DNA of 64,000 bases from Streptomyces sp. Go-475 (GCF_003330845.1 NZ_CP026121.1:2399501-2463500), one strand, 5' to 3'. Counted from the first letter of the stretch, positions 33,626-42,407 are shown. A program made the numbers and translations. The notes: a model not told the origin generated them from the sequence alone.

Positions 33626-35077
33626 CTAGGCTTCCGCCGGCAGGTGGATCATCTTGTGCTCCAGGTACTCGCCGTACCCTTCGGGCCCGAACTCCCGGCC
33701 AAGGCCCGAGTTCTTGTAGCCGCCGAAGGGGCCGAGCATGTCCAGGCTGAAGGTGTTGACCGAGTAGGTGCCCGTGCGGACCTGCCGGGCGATGTCGATG
33801 CCGTGCTCGACGTCCGCCGTCCACACGCTGCCGCTCAGCCCGTAGTCGGAGTCGTTGGCGATCTTCACGGCGTCGGACTCGTCGTCGTAGGGCAGCAGGC
33901 AGATGACGGGGCCGAAGATCTCCTCGCGGGCGATGCGCATGGAGTTGTCGACGTCGCCGAAGAGGGTCGGCTCGACGTACCAGCCGCGGTCGAGGCCGGC
34001 CGGGCGGCCGCCGCCGGTGAGGATCTTGGCGCCCTCCTCCTGGCCGATGCGGATGTAGTCCAGGTTGCGCTGCTGCTGTCGCCGGGCCACCAGCGGGCCC
34101 ACCTGCGTCGCCCGGTCCAGCGGGTCGCCGACGGTCAGGGCGCCCGCCGCGGCGGCCAGGGCGTCGGCGAACTCGTCGTAGCGGGAGCGGGGCAGGAGGA
34201 TGCGGGTCTGGGCGACGCAGGCCTGGCCGTTGTTCATCCAGGCCGCGGGAGCGATGCCCGCCACGGCCGCCTCGACGTCCGCGTCGGGCAGGACGACGGC
34301 CGCGGACTTGCCGCCCAGTTCGAGCGTCACGCGCGTGAGGTTGCGGGCCGCGACCTCCATCACGCGCTTGCCGGCGGCGACGGACCCGGTGAAGGACACC
34401 TTGTCGAGGCCCGGGTGCCCGACCAGGTACTCGCTCACCTCCCGGTCGGCGGGCAGGATCGACAGCACGCCCTCGGGCAGCCCGGCCTCGCGGGTGATCT
34501 CGCCGAGCAGGTACGCGTCGAGCGGTGACTCGGGCGAGGGCTTGAGCACGGCCGTGCACCCGGTGAGCAGCGCCGGGGCGAGCTTGGCGGCGGCGACGAA
34601 CTGCGGGACGTTCCAGGGGACGACGGCCGCGACGACCCCGACCGGCTCGCGCCGCACGAGGATCCCGCCGAGCACGCCGTCGCGCCGCTCCTCGTAGGTG
34701 AAGTTCCGCGCGACCGTGATGGCCGCGTCCCAGACCATCACCGCGCCGAGCGCCTGGGCGAGGACGCTCCAGGAGTACGGCGAGCCGTTCTGGGCGGAGA
34801 TCACGCGGGCGATCTCGTCGTGCCGGGCGGCGATCCCGTCCTTGATCCGGCTCACGACCTCGATCCGTTCGTCGAGGCTCATGCGCGGCCAGGGCCCCTC
34901 GTCGAACGCCCGCCGCGCCGCCGCCACGGCCCGGTCCACGTCCGCCGTGGCGGCGTGCGGCACGCGTCCGATGACCTCTTCCGTGTGCGGCGAGATCACC
35001 TCGATGACGTCCTTGCCCCGGGGGTCGGTCAACTCCCCGCCGATGAACAGCTGTCCGTGTTCCACGAGCTCGGCCAT
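33626..35077 (-). CDS. NAD-dependent aldehyde dehydrogenase
   Basis: The 483-residue enzyme has all ALDH landmarks: VVPWNVPQ, SFTGSVAAGKR for NAD, the general base in LELGGKSA, the nucleophilic Cys in NNGQACVAQTR and EIFGPV near the end. It oxidises an aldehyde to a carboxylic acid. The type resembles mycobacterial AldA (Rv0768), listed among KstR targets. With the ferredoxin downstream, it could finish the oxidation begun by a P450 and an alcohol dehydrogenase on a terminal methyl group. ATG 35077 gives the usual MAELVEHGQLFI start. A GAACTG-N4-CAGTTC palindrome lies 32 bases upstream, shared with the divergent gene. Confidence 0.93.
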   Translation of the reverse strand: MAELVEHGQLFIGGELTDPRGKDVIEVISPHTEEVIGRVPHAATADVDRAVAAARRAFDEGPWPRMSLDERIEVVSRIKDGIAARHDEIARVISAQNGSPYSWSVLAQALGAVMVWDAAITVARNFTYEERRDGVLGGILVRREPVGVVAAVVPWNVPQFVAAAKLAPALLTGCTAVLKPSPESPLDAYLLGEITREAGLPEGVLSILPADREVSEYLVGHPGLDKVSFTGSVAAGKRVMEVAARNLTRVTLELGGKSAAVVLPDADVEAAVAGIAPAAWMNNGQACVAQTRILLPRSRYDEFADALAAAAGALTVGDPLDRATQVGPLVARRQQQRNLDYIRIGQEEGAKILTGGGRPAGLDRGWYVEPTLFGDVDNSMRIAREEIFGPVICLLPYDDESDAVKIANDSDYGLSGSVWTADVEHGIDIARQVRTGTYSVNTFSLDMLGPFGGYKNSGLGREFGPEGYGEYLEHKMIHLPAEA

Positions 35078-35108
35078 CGCCACTGCCCTCGTTTCTGACG
35101 GTGTTTCA

Positions 35109-35124
35109 GAACTGATACCAGTTC
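35109..35124. promoter_or_regulatory. Palindromic operator between ALDH and MBL genes
   Basis: GAACTGATACCAGTTC has perfect 6-bp arms around ATAC and lies midway between the two divergent start codons (32 and 38 bases). It does not fit the KstR core (AAC-N2-GTT) but shares the GAAC/GTTC ends, so it may be a variant or belong to another TetR protein. Confidence 0.65.
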
Positions 35125-35161
35125 CCGTTATAGTGAGCAATGGCCGTGGAGCGGAGGGCAG

Positions 35162-36187
35162 ATGACCGAGGCGTTCGATCACGGCGGAGGCGTCCGCTCC
35201 CTCCGGGTCCCCATCCCGGACAACCCCCTCGGCCACACGCTGGTGTACGTCGTCGACACCGACCGCGGCCCGGTGCTGATCGACACCGGCTGGGACGACC
35301 CCGAGTCCTGGGACACGCTCGCGGAGGGCCTCACGGCCTGCGGCACCTCGGTCACCGAGATCCACGGCGTGGTCGTCACCCACCACCACCCGGACCACCA
35401 CGGCCTGTCCGGCCGCGTCCGCGAGGCCTCGGGCGCCTGGATCGCGATGCACGCGGCGGACACCGCGGTCGTACGGCGGACCAGGGAGGCCCGTCCCGAG
35501 CGCTGGTTGGCGTACATGGCGGCCAAACTCACCGCCGCCGGCGCGCCCGAGGAGCACATCGCCCCGCTGCGCGCGGCCCGGCCCCGCGCCCTGCCCGGCC
35601 TCTCCCCCGCCCTGCCCGACCGCGACATCGCCCCGGGCGAACTCCTCGACCTGCCAGGCCGCCGCATCCGCGCGATCTGGACCCCGGGCCACACGCCCGG
35701 CCATGTCTGCCTCCACCTGGAGGAGACCCACCCGGCCCGCCTCCCGGGCCACGGCCGGCTGTTCTCCGGCGACCACCTGCTGCCCGAGATCACCCCGCAC
35801 ATCGGCCTGTACGAGGACCCGGACGACAGCACGGTCACCGACCCGCTGGGCGACTACCTCGACTCCCTGGAACGCGTGGGCCGTCTCGCCCCCGCCGAGG
35901 TGCTCCCGGCCCACCAGCACCCGTTCCCCGACGCGGCCGCCCGCGTGCGCGAGCTGCTCACCCACCACGAGGACCGCCTCACCGCCCTGCGGTCCCTCCT
36001 CGCCGAGCCGCTCACGCCCTGGCAGCTCGCCGAGCGCATGGAGTGGAACCGCCCCTGGGACCAGATCCCGTACGGCTCCCGCACCATCGCCGTCTCGGAG
36101 GCCGAGGCCCATCTGCGCCGCCTGGTCAAGCTGGGCCGGGCGGAGGCGGTGCCGGGGAGCGAGCCGATGACGTACGTGGCGGTGTGA
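35162..36187 (+). CDS. MBL-fold metallo-hydrolase
   Basis: The 341-residue protein has the canonical dinuclear zinc motif VVTHHHPDHHG, then WTPGHTPGHVCLH and LFSGDHLLP, as in glyoxalase II-type or acyl-CoA thioester hydrolases. A C-terminal winged-helix-like tail (about 270-341, LAERMEWNRPWDQI and AEAHLRRLVKLGRAE) is typical of LACTB2-like members. Hydrolysis of a thioester or lactone is likely but unproven. GGAGGG lies just upstream of the ATG. The promoter region, including the 16-bp palindrome, is shared with the divergent aldehyde dehydrogenase, which suggests joint regulation. Confidence 0.9.
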   Translation: MTEAFDHGGGVRSLRVPIPDNPLGHTLVYVVDTDRGPVLIDTGWDDPESWDTLAEGLTACGTSVTEIHGVVVTHHHPDHHGLSGRVREASGAWIAMHAADTAVVRRTREARPERWLAYMAAKLTAAGAPEEHIAPLRAARPRALPGLSPALPDRDIAPGELLDLPGRRIRAIWTPGHTPGHVCLHLEETHPARLPGHGRLFSGDHLLPEITPHIGLYEDPDDSTVTDPLGDYLDSLERVGRLAPAEVLPAHQHPFPDAAARVRELLTHHEDRLTALRSLLAEPLTPWQLAERMEWNRPWDQIPYGSRTIAVSEAEAHLRRLVKLGRAEAVPGSEPMTYVAV

Positions 36188-36239
36188 GGGAGCGGCGAAT
36201 CCGTCGCCGGGCGGCGCGCCGGGGTGCTGGGAAACCCCC

Positions 36240-36704
36240 ATGGACCCCATGGAACGCCTCCTCGCCGAACGCGCCTGCGAGCGCCTGATCCTCGACTTCG
36301 TCCACCGGCTCGACCTCGGCGAACCGGCCTCCGTCGCCGAGTTGTTCACCGAGGACGGTGTCTGGCAGTGGCCGGAGGGCGACCGCGTGATCAAGGGCCG
36401 CGACGCCCTGCGCGCCTACTTCGGCTCCCGTCCCGCGGACCGGCTGTCCCGCCGCATGATGTCCAACACCCTCGTCACGGTCACGTCCCCGGAGACGGCC
36501 GGGGCGGTCTCGTACTTCACGACCTACCGCGTCGACGGCTACGCGGGCGGTGTCGTCCCGGCCGGGCCGCCGGTGCAGGTCGGCCACTACGAGGACGCTT
36601 TCCGGCGGGCCGCGGGCACCTGGCTGCTCTCCTCCCGGACCCTGCGCCTGCCCTTCGGCGGACCCACGCCCCGGCTGAACATGCCTGCGGCACAAGGCAC
36701 TTGA
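36240..36704 (+). CDS. SnoaL-like/NTF2 family protein
   Basis: The 154-residue protein fits the SnoaL_4 / ring-hydroxylating dioxygenase beta-subunit-like fold: RLILDFVHRLDLGEPASVAEL, FTEDGVWQWPEGDRVIKGRDALRAYF is cut here to its key features (Asp/Trp-rich strand, then an amphipathic helix), and VGHYEDAFRRA follows. Members are often isomerases, hydratases or small-ligand binders. No catalytic pair can be confirmed. It follows the MBL gene by 52 bases on the same strand and may be co-transcribed with it. ATG 36249 is an alternative start. Confidence 0.82.
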   Translation: MDPMERLLAERACERLILDFVHRLDLGEPASVAELFTEDGVWQWPEGDRVIKGRDALRAYFGSRPADRLSRRMMSNTLVTVTSPETAGAVSYFTTYRVDGYAGGVVPAGPPVQVGHYEDAFRRAAGTWLLSSRTLRLPFGGPTPRLNMPAAQGT

Positions 36705-36762
36705 CGTAGGCGGGTGCCCCCTAGGATGGTCGGACGCACCGCTCGCACCGGGAGACATGCCC

Positions 36763-37668
36763 ATGGGCACCGAAGAGGCCGCACGTCCATCGACCGGCAG
36801 CGGAGCCCTGGACGGCCGGTCGGCGGGGCCCATGGTGCCGCGGCTGGCGCTGGGCGCACGACTGCGCGGGCTGCGGCAGGAGCGCGGCATCTCCCGCGAG
36901 GACGCGGGGCACGTCATCCGCGCCTCCTCCTCCAAGATCAGCCGCATGGAGGCCGGGCGCCACGGCTTCAAACTGCGTGACGTCGCCGATCTGCTGACGC
37001 TCTACGGCGTCACGGACGAGGCCGAACGCGCCACGCTGCTGGCGCTGGCCGAGCAGGCCAACACCCCGGCCTGGTGGCGGTACTACAGCGACGTGGTGCC
37101 CACGTGGATGCAGACCTACCTCGGGGCGGAGCAGGCGGCGAGCCTCATCCGCTGCTACCAGGTCCAGCGCGTTCCCGGCCTGCTGCAGACCGCCGACTAC
37201 GCGCGCGCCGCCATCCGGCTGGCCCACCCGGACGCCGGCGCCGAGGAGATCGACCGCCGGGTCGCGCTGCGGACGACCCGGCAGCGGATCCTGCACCGGC
37301 AGCCGGCGGCCCAGCTGTGGGCGGTGCTGGACGAGGCCGCGCTGCGCCGCCCGGTCGGCGGCATCCGGGTGATGCGCGCCCAGCTCCGGCACCTCATCGA
37401 GGTGTGCCGGCTTCCGCAGGTCACCGTCCAGATCCTGCCGTTCCACGCGGGCGGGCACGCCGCGGAAGGCGGCCCGGTCACCATCCTGCGGCTGCCGGGC
37501 GGGCAGTTGCCGGACGTGGTCTACCTCGAGAAGCTCACCACCGCCCTCTACCCCGACCGGCCCGCCGAGATCGAGCGCTACTGGGACGCCATGAACCGGC
37601 TGGTGGTCGAAGCCGAGCCACCGGACGAGACCCCGACCATCCTGCACCGCCTCCTCCAGGAGACCTGA
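36763..37668 (+). CDS. XRE-type regulator with DUF5753 domain
   Basis: The 301-residue protein has an N-terminal helix-turn-helix (LGARLRGLRQERGISREDAG, SSSKISRMEAGRH) and a C-terminal DUF5753 domain (MQTYLGAEQAASLIRCYQ, VPGLLQTADYARA, LPFHAGGHAA, YLEKLTTALY). This is the large Streptomyces class that includes the WhiJ-like and Scr1-type regulators, often paired with small DUF397 partners or DUF574 methyltransferases. Here a DUF574 gene lies convergently downstream; no DUF397 gene is adjacent. ATG 36763 leaves 7 bases after GGAGA, better than ATG 36757, which leaves 1. Target and signal are unknown. Confidence 0.92.
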   Translation: MGTEEAARPSTGSGALDGRSAGPMVPRLALGARLRGLRQERGISREDAGHVIRASSSKISRMEAGRHGFKLRDVADLLTLYGVTDEAERATLLALAEQANTPAWWRYYSDVVPTWMQTYLGAEQAASLIRCYQVQRVPGLLQTADYARAAIRLAHPDAGAEEIDRRVALRTTRQRILHRQPAAQLWAVLDEAALRRPVGGIRVMRAQLRHLIEVCRLPQVTVQILPFHAGGHAAEGGPVTILRLPGGQLPDVVYLEKLTTALYPDRPAEIERYWDAMNRLVVEAEPPDETPTILHRLLQET

Positions 37669-37696
37669 CGGCCCAGCAGGAGACCTGACGGCTCAG
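37657..37696 (+). repeat. 20-bp direct repeat across convergent stop codons
   Basis: CAGGAGACCTGACGGCCCAG is followed immediately by a second copy with one change (T for C). The first copy contains the stop codon of the XRE gene, and the second overlaps the end of the convergent methyltransferase gene. Confidence 0.85.
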
Positions 37697-38508
37697 CCCT
37701 TGCGGGCGACACCGCCGTACTGGTGCACCTCCGCGGGCAGGCCGAGTGCCTCCGCGTCGGGCCGCCAGCGGGAGCAGGACGTCACGCCCGGTTCGAGCAG
37801 GTCCAGGCCGTCGAAGTAGCGCGCGATCTGCTCGGGGCTGCGCAGGATGTACGGGATCGAACCGCCGTCGTTGTACTGCCGGATGGCCCTGACGTAGTCC
37901 TCGCTGGTGTCGGTGGAGTCGTAACTCACGAGGTAGCTGCCGGAGGGCAGGGCGGCCATCAGCTCCCGCACGATGGAGCGCGCCTCGTCGTGGTCCTCGA
38001 TGTGGCCGAGGATGCCCATCAGCATGAGGGCGACGGGCCGGTCGAAGTCCAGCGTCTTCCCGGCCTCCCGGATGATCGTGCCCGGCTCGCGCAGGTCGGC
38101 GTCGACGTAGTTGGTGACGCCCTCGGGTGTGCTGGTGAGCAGCGCGCGGGCGTGGGCCAGCACCAGCGGGTCGTTGTCGACGTAGACGATCCGGCTCTCC
38201 GGGGCCACCCGCTGGGCGATCTGGTGGGTGTTGTCGACGTTGGGCAGCCCGGTGCCGATGTCCAGGAACTGGCGGATGCCCTCCTCGGCGGCCAGGTGGC
38301 GGACGGCGCGGGCGAGGAAGTAGCGGGCGGCGCGGGCGCCGGTCTCGATGCCGGGGAAGATGTCGCGGAACGCGTCACCGGCCACCCGGTCGACCTCGTA
38401 GTTGTCCTTCCCGCCCAGCCAGTAGTTCCAGATCCGGGCCGAGTGCGGCACCGAGGTGTCGATCTTTGGGAACGGCTCCCGCTCGGGGTTCTCCGCCTGG
38501 TCGGTCAT
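37693..38508 (-). CDS. DUF574 (SAV2177-like) SAM methyltransferase
   Basis: The 271-residue protein matches the DUF574/Methyltransf_19 family: SVPHSARIWNYWLGGKDNYE at the N terminus, then QFLDIGTGLPN as motif I, IVYVDNDPLVLAHARALL, and LMGILGHIED. The structure of a relative has SAM bound, but no substrate is known. These genes are abundant in Streptomyces and usually neighbour DUF5753 XRE regulators, as here (convergent, 24-base gap). The ATG at 38508 gives the family-typical start. No promoter motif stands out. Confidence 0.93.
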   Translation of the reverse strand: MTDQAENPEREPFPKIDTSVPHSARIWNYWLGGKDNYEVDRVAGDAFRDIFPGIETGARAARYFLARAVRHLAAEEGIRQFLDIGTGLPNVDNTHQIAQRVAPESRIVYVDNDPLVLAHARALLTSTPEGVTNYVDADLREPGTIIREAGKTLDFDRPVALMLMGILGHIEDHDEARSIVRELMAALPSGSYLVSYDSTDTSEDYVRAIRQYNDGGSIPYILRSPEQIARYFDGLDLLEPGVTSCSRWRPDAEALGLPAEVHQYGGVARKG

Positions 38509-38541
38509 GGGCGCTCCTGCGTGTGGTCGGGAAGGCCAACG

Positions 38542-39219
38542 TTAGCCTGTCCGCGCCGTGGAGAGGATCAACTCCTCGGCGGATCCCAGGAGTTCGACTT
38601 CCGTCTCGTCCATGGTGGGGTTGGCGGCCCGGCGGCGCAGGGCTTCGGCCAGGGCCGGCCGGGCGAGCGGCGACGGACCGGCGAGGAGAGCGGTCAGCAT
38701 GACCTCGGCGAGTGCCGAGAGCGAGTCGCCGGCGACGGCGGCCTGCGCGAGGACCACCGCGGTCGCCGCCCAGTCCATGCCCGGGTCGCCCTCCGCCGCG
38801 TCGGACCAGTCGATGACGCGGGGGCCGTCGGGCGTGAGGATCACGTTCTCCGGGTGCAGGTCCAGGTGGAGGACGCGGACGGCCGGGTCGGTGGAGCGCA
38901 GCGCGGGCACGGCGTGCAGCTCGCGCAGCAGCCGGGCGAGGAGCGAGCCCGCCTCCGTCCCGTCCAGGGTGCCCGCGAGGCACGCCTGGAGCACGGTCGG
39001 GCCGGAGAGCCGTTCCATCACCAGGTCGGTGCGCGAGCCGGACGGGCGGACCCGGGGAACCGGGTAGCCGTGGGCGTGCACATGCGCCATCACCGCGGCC
39101 TCGGCCGCCGCGTCGCCGCCGTCCTCCCGCTCGCGGCGCAGCACCCACGCCTCGTCGATCTCGTAGACGTCGGCGCGGCGGCCGGAGCCGAGCAGCTTCC
39201 CCGGTGGTGTGGTCGGCAT
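38542..39219 (-). CDS. Aminoglycoside phosphotransferase-like kinase
   Basis: The 225-residue protein has a small kinase-like fold of the APH/choline kinase group: LGSGRRADVYEID (nucleotide loop), catalytic HLDLHPENV (Brenner motif, HxDxxxxN) and VIDWSDAAEGDPGMDWA with the metal-binding Asp. It is shorter than classical APH enzymes (about 260 residues), with a reduced C-terminal lobe. A small-molecule kinase role is likely; resistance is not implied. It ends 33 bases before the DUF574 start and may be transcribed with it. The upstream region is shared with the cobalamin riboswitch locus in divergent orientation. Confidence 0.88.
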   Translation of the reverse strand: MPTTPPGKLLGSGRRADVYEIDEAWVLRREREDGGDAAAEAAVMAHVHAHGYPVPRVRPSGSRTDLVMERLSGPTVLQACLAGTLDGTEAGSLLARLLRELHAVPALRSTDPAVRVLHLDLHPENVILTPDGPRVIDWSDAAEGDPGMDWAATAVVLAQAAVAGDSLSALAEVMLTALLAGPSPLARPALAEALRRRAANPTMDETEVELLGSAEELILSTARTG

Positions 39220-39282
39220 GCGTCGAAGCTACCGCCGTCCACCCGGCGCCCTCGGCCGGTTTCCTACGTGCGGGTACAGTGA

Positions 39283-39393
39283 GCGGGTCGTCATCACACC
39301 CGTACGGGGGGAAGCCGGTGCAATTCCGGCGCTGACCCGCAACCGTGAAACCGCCGGCCCACGGCGGTGAGCCGGATCGCCCCGTACGGTTCG
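39283..39393 (+). ncRNA. Cobalamin riboswitch
   Basis: The RNA contains the B12 box AAGCCGGTGCAATTCCGGCG followed by CTGACCCGCAACCGTG (39312-39346), and GAGCCGGATCGCC downstream. A closing stem pairs CCGTACGGGG (39300-39309) with CCCCGTACGG (39380-39389). It precedes a five-gene operon with an ECF transporter. Cobalamin binding should switch the operon off, which predicts that the operon serves B12 or corrinoid acquisition. Confidence 0.93.
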
Positions 39394-39512
39394 TGACCGG
39401 CTCGCGTGCCCGGCAGCCCGCCGGTGCACGGCACCGTCGAGGTATACGGAGCCGAGCCGCCGGGGTGTCCCGTGCTGCCCGGCTCCCCCACTGGGAGAGG
39501 CACCCGCCGATC

Positions 39513-40721
39513 ATGAACGTCCGCCGCAGCGCCGCGGTCCTGGCCGCCGTCGCCGTGATCGGCGCCGCCGCGCCGGCCACGGCCGCCCCGTCCCCCTCGC
39601 CGTCCCAGGCGTTCCCCTCCGCCCTGTACGGCGACAAGGACCCGAAGTTCGACGGCGTCTGGCGCCAGTCGCTCGCGCTGCTCGCGCAGGACACGGTCGG
39701 GGTGAGGCCGGCGGCGAAGTCCGTGGAGTGGCTGGTGCGCCAGCAGTGCGCGGACGGCGGGTTCGCCTCCTACCGGCCCGACCCGGCCACGGCGTGTGAC
39801 GCGAAGACCGTGCTCGACACCAACGCCACGTCCGCCGCCGTGCAGGCGCTGGCCGCGCTCGGCGGCCACGACGACGTCACGGCCAAGGCCGTCGACTGGC
39901 TGAAGTCCGTCCAGAACGAGGACGGCGGCTGGGGCTACGCGGCGGGCGGCGCCAGCGACACCAACTCGACGTCGGTCGTCATCGGCGCGCTCACCGCCGT
40001 GCGCGAGAAGCCGGACCGGGTCGAGAAGGGCGGCAAGTCGCCCTACGACGCGCTGCTGAAGCTCGCGCTGCCCTGCGGCGGGGACGGCGACGGCGCGTTC
40101 GCGTTCCAGCCGGACAAGAAGGGCGAGCTGACCGCCAACGCGGACGCCACGGCGGCGGGGGTGCTGGGCGCGCTGGGCCAGGGCATGGTGGTGAAGCCGG
40201 GCGGGAAGTCCGACGCGGCGTGCGCGCAGCCGCGCACGCCGGAGCAGGCGGCGGCGAACGGGGCCGCGTATCTCACGTCCGCCCTCGGCAAGGACGACGA
40301 CCACCTGATGTCCGCCCTGGCGGGTGCCGAGCCGCAGCCCGACTACGGCAACACCGCCGACGCCGTCGTCGCGCTCGCCGCGCACGGCGACACGGCGCAG
40401 GCGGAGAAGTCCCTGCGCTGGCTGGAGAAGAACGCCGCGAGCTGGGCCGCCCAGAACGGTCCCGCCGCCTACGCCCAGCTGATCTTCGCCGCGCACGCGA
40501 CGGGCACGGACCCGCGCGACTTCGGCGGCGCGGACCTGGTGAAGCAGCTGAACGCGACGGGCCCGGCCCCGCAGGGCGCCGCAAAGGCTGACGCGGACGC
40601 CAAGGACGAGAAGCAGGACTCCGACTCCGTGTTCGGCGTGTGGTGGTACGTCGGCGTCTGCCTCGTCGCCGGGATCGGCATCGGGTTCCTGTTCACCGGC
40701 CGCCGGAAGCAGCAGCCGTGA
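39513..40721 (+). CDS. Secreted, anchored toroid protein; candidate extracellular cobalamin binder
   Basis: The 402-residue protein has a signal peptide (residues 1-26, ending ATAAP), helical repeats of the prenyltransferase/squalene-oxidase type (WLVRQQCADGGFASY, WLKSVQNEDGGWGYA, SDTNSTSVVIGAL) and, near the C terminus, one membrane helix with a basic end (FGVWWYVGVCLVAGIGIGFL). The toroid therefore lies outside the cell on a membrane anchor. Animal intrinsic factor and transcobalamin bind B12 through an alpha6-alpha6 barrel of this kind, and this gene lies directly behind a cobalamin riboswitch. I infer a B12-capture role. It overlaps the next gene by 4 bases. Confidence 0.85.
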   Translation: MNVRRSAAVLAAVAVIGAAAPATAAPSPSPSQAFPSALYGDKDPKFDGVWRQSLALLAQDTVGVRPAAKSVEWLVRQQCADGGFASYRPDPATACDAKTVLDTNATSAAVQALAALGGHDDVTAKAVDWLKSVQNEDGGWGYAAGGASDTNSTSVVIGALTAVREKPDRVEKGGKSPYDALLKLALPCGGDGDGAFAFQPDKKGELTANADATAAGVLGALGQGMVVKPGGKSDAACAQPRTPEQAAANGAAYLTSALGKDDDHLMSALAGAEPQPDYGNTADAVVALAAHGDTAQAEKSLRWLEKNAASWAAQNGPAAYAQLIFAAHATGTDPRDFGGADLVKQLNATGPAPQGAAKADADAKDEKQDSDSVFGVWWYVGVCLVAGIGIGFLFTGRRKQQP

Positions 40722-41347
40722 TCCGCCGGGCCGTTGTCCTCCTGCTGGCCTCGCTCCTGCTGTGCGCGGGGGCGGGGCAGGCGCAGGCCGCGGGCTACCG
40801 GTACTGGTCGTTCTGGGAGCGCGACGGCGACCGCTGGGTCTACGCGACCCAGGGCCCGTCCATGGCCCGCCCCTCGGACGGTGACGTCCAGGGCTTCCGG
40901 TTCGCGGTGAGCGAGGACTCCTCCGACGCGGCCCGGCCGCGCGGTACGGCCGACTTCGCGTCGATCTGCGCGAAGACGCCGGCCCGGGACGGCCGGAAGC
41001 GCGTCGCGCTGCTCCTCGACTTCGGCACCCCCGCGGACGCCCCCAAGGGCGAAACCCCGCCCTCCGCGAGAACGGCCTGTGCCCAGGTCTCGCCCGACGC
41101 GACGACGGCACAGGCCCTGGCGGCGGTGGCCGGGCCGCTGCGCTACGACACGAACGCCCTGCTGTGCGCGATCTCGGGCTACCCGGAGCGGGGCTGCGGC
41201 GAGCAGGTGTCGGGGAAGCAGCGGAAGCCGGCGGCGGAGAAGAAGGAACAGCCGGACGACGGCCCGTCCCTGGGCCTGCTGGCGGGCATCGCGGTGGTGG
41301 CGCTCCTGGGCGGGGCGGCGGTCCGGCAGGTACGCCGGCGTGGGTAG
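40718..41347 (+). CDS. Secreted single-TM partner protein (SCO2322-like)
   Basis: The 209-residue protein has a signal peptide (VVLLLASLLLCAGAGQAQAA), an extracytoplasmic domain with YRYWSFWERDGDRWVYATQG and four Cys that may form disulfides (SICAKT, TACAQV, LLCAISG, GCGEQV), a Lys/Glu linker and a C-terminal membrane helix (LGLLAGIAVVALLGG) ending in Arg-rich residues. The same exterior-anchored design as the preceding toroid protein, and the overlapping start (GTGA), suggest that the two work together at the membrane surface, possibly presenting the ligand to the ECF transporter. I know no biochemical function for this family. Confidence 0.78.
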   Translation: MIRRAVVLLLASLLLCAGAGQAQAAGYRYWSFWERDGDRWVYATQGPSMARPSDGDVQGFRFAVSEDSSDAARPRGTADFASICAKTPARDGRKRVALLLDFGTPADAPKGETPPSARTACAQVSPDATTAQALAAVAGPLRYDTNALLCAISGYPERGCGEQVSGKQRKPAAEKKEQPDDGPSLGLLAGIAVVALLGGAAVRQVRRRG

Positions 41348-42407
41348 GTCGCTCCACCCCGGCGCCTGGTGGCTGTGGGCCCTGGCCCTCGGTACCGCGG
41401 CCACCCGCACCACCAACCCCCTCCTGCTCGCCCTCCTCGTCGCCGTCTCCGCGTACGTCGTGGCCGCCCGCCGCCCCGACACCCCCTGGTCCCGCTCCTA
41501 CGGCGCGTTCGTCAAACTCGCTTTCGCCGTGCTGCTGATCCGCCTGCTCTTCGCGACGCTCCTCGGCTCCCCCATTCCCGGCACGCACACCCTGTTCACC
41601 CTCCCCGAAGTCGCCCTGCCCGCCTGGGCGCAGGGCATCCGCCTCGGCGGCGAGGTCACGGCCGAGGCCCTCGTCTTCGCCCTGTACGACGGCCTGAAGC
41701 TGGCCACGCTGCTCGTCTGCGTCGGCGCCGCGAACGCCCTGGCCAACCCCTCCCGCCTGCTCAAGTCCCTCCCGGGGGCGCTCTACGAGATGGGCGTCGC
41801 GGTGGTCGTGGCGCTCACCTTCGCGCCGAACCTCATCGCCGACGTCCAGCGGCTGCGCGCAGCCCGCCGTCTGCGCGGCCGCCCGGACCAGGGCGTCCGG
41901 GGCCTGCTGCAGGTGGGGCTGCCGGTCCTGGAGGGCGCCCTGGAGCGCTCGGTCTCCCTCGCCGCCGCGATGGACGCCCGCGGCTACGGCCGTACCGCGC
42001 GGGTCCCCACCGCCGTACGCCGCACCACCGCCGCCCTCACCCTCGGCGGCCTGCTCGGCGTCTGCGCGGGAACGTACGGGCTCCTCACGGCCGAGGGCGG
42101 CGGCTACGGCGTTCCCGTGCTCCTCGTCGGCCTCGCCGCCGCCCTCGCGGGCCTGAAGCTCGGCGGCCGCCGCTCCCTGCGCACCCGCTACCGCCCGGAC
42201 CGCTGGGACCTGCGCGCCTGGCTCGTCATCGCCTCGGGCGTGGCGGTCGCGGCCCTGCTCACCCTCGCCTCCGTGCGCGACCCCGCGGCCCTGCACCCGG
42301 GTGTGGTCCCGCTCGTCGCCCCGACTCTGCCCGTCTGGCCCGCCGGGGCCGTCCTCCTCGGCCTGCTGCCCGCGTTCGCCGCCCCCGACCCCAAGGAGCC
42401 GTCGTGA
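41340..42407 (+). CDS. ECF transporter transmembrane (T) component
   Basis: The 355-residue membrane protein is a CbiQ/EcfT-type scaffold with about 6-7 membrane segments. It has the two cytoplasmic coupling-helix signatures: RSVSLAAAMDARGYG (ARG motif) and the preceding ADVQRLRAARRLRG with Ala-Arg-rich helices that bind the ATPases. The GTG start lies 8 bases before the end of the preceding gene. It is expected to couple ATP hydrolysis by the next gene's product to substrate release from the S component at 44056. Operon position after a cobalamin riboswitch points to a corrinoid substrate. Confidence 0.9.
   Translation: MGRSLHPGAWWLWALALGTAATRTTNPLLLALLVAVSAYVVAARRPDTPWSRSYGAFVKLAFAVLLIRLLFATLLGSPIPGTHTLFTLPEVALPAWAQGIRLGGEVTAEALVFALYDGLKLATLLVCVGAANALANPSRLLKSLPGALYEMGVAVVVALTFAPNLIADVQRLRAARRLRGRPDQGVRGLLQVGLPVLEGALERSVSLAAAMDARGYGRTARVPTAVRRTTAALTLGGLLGVCAGTYGLLTAEGGGYGVPVLLVGLAAALAGLKLGGRRSLRTRYRPDRWDLRAWLVIASGVAVAALLTLASVRDPAALHPGVVPLVAPTLPVWPAGAVLLGLLPAFAAPDPKEPS

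Noticed and set aside
38542..39219. Aminoglycoside resistance gene
   Set aside because: Only the general kinase motifs are shared; the protein is short and lies in a housekeeping-like context.
39294..42296. 1000-codon open frame on the minus strand opposite the toroid and ECF genes
   Set aside because: It is the mirror of well-supported genes, has Arg/Gly/Ala-rich low-complexity sequence and crosses the riboswitch. Such frames are normal at this GC content.
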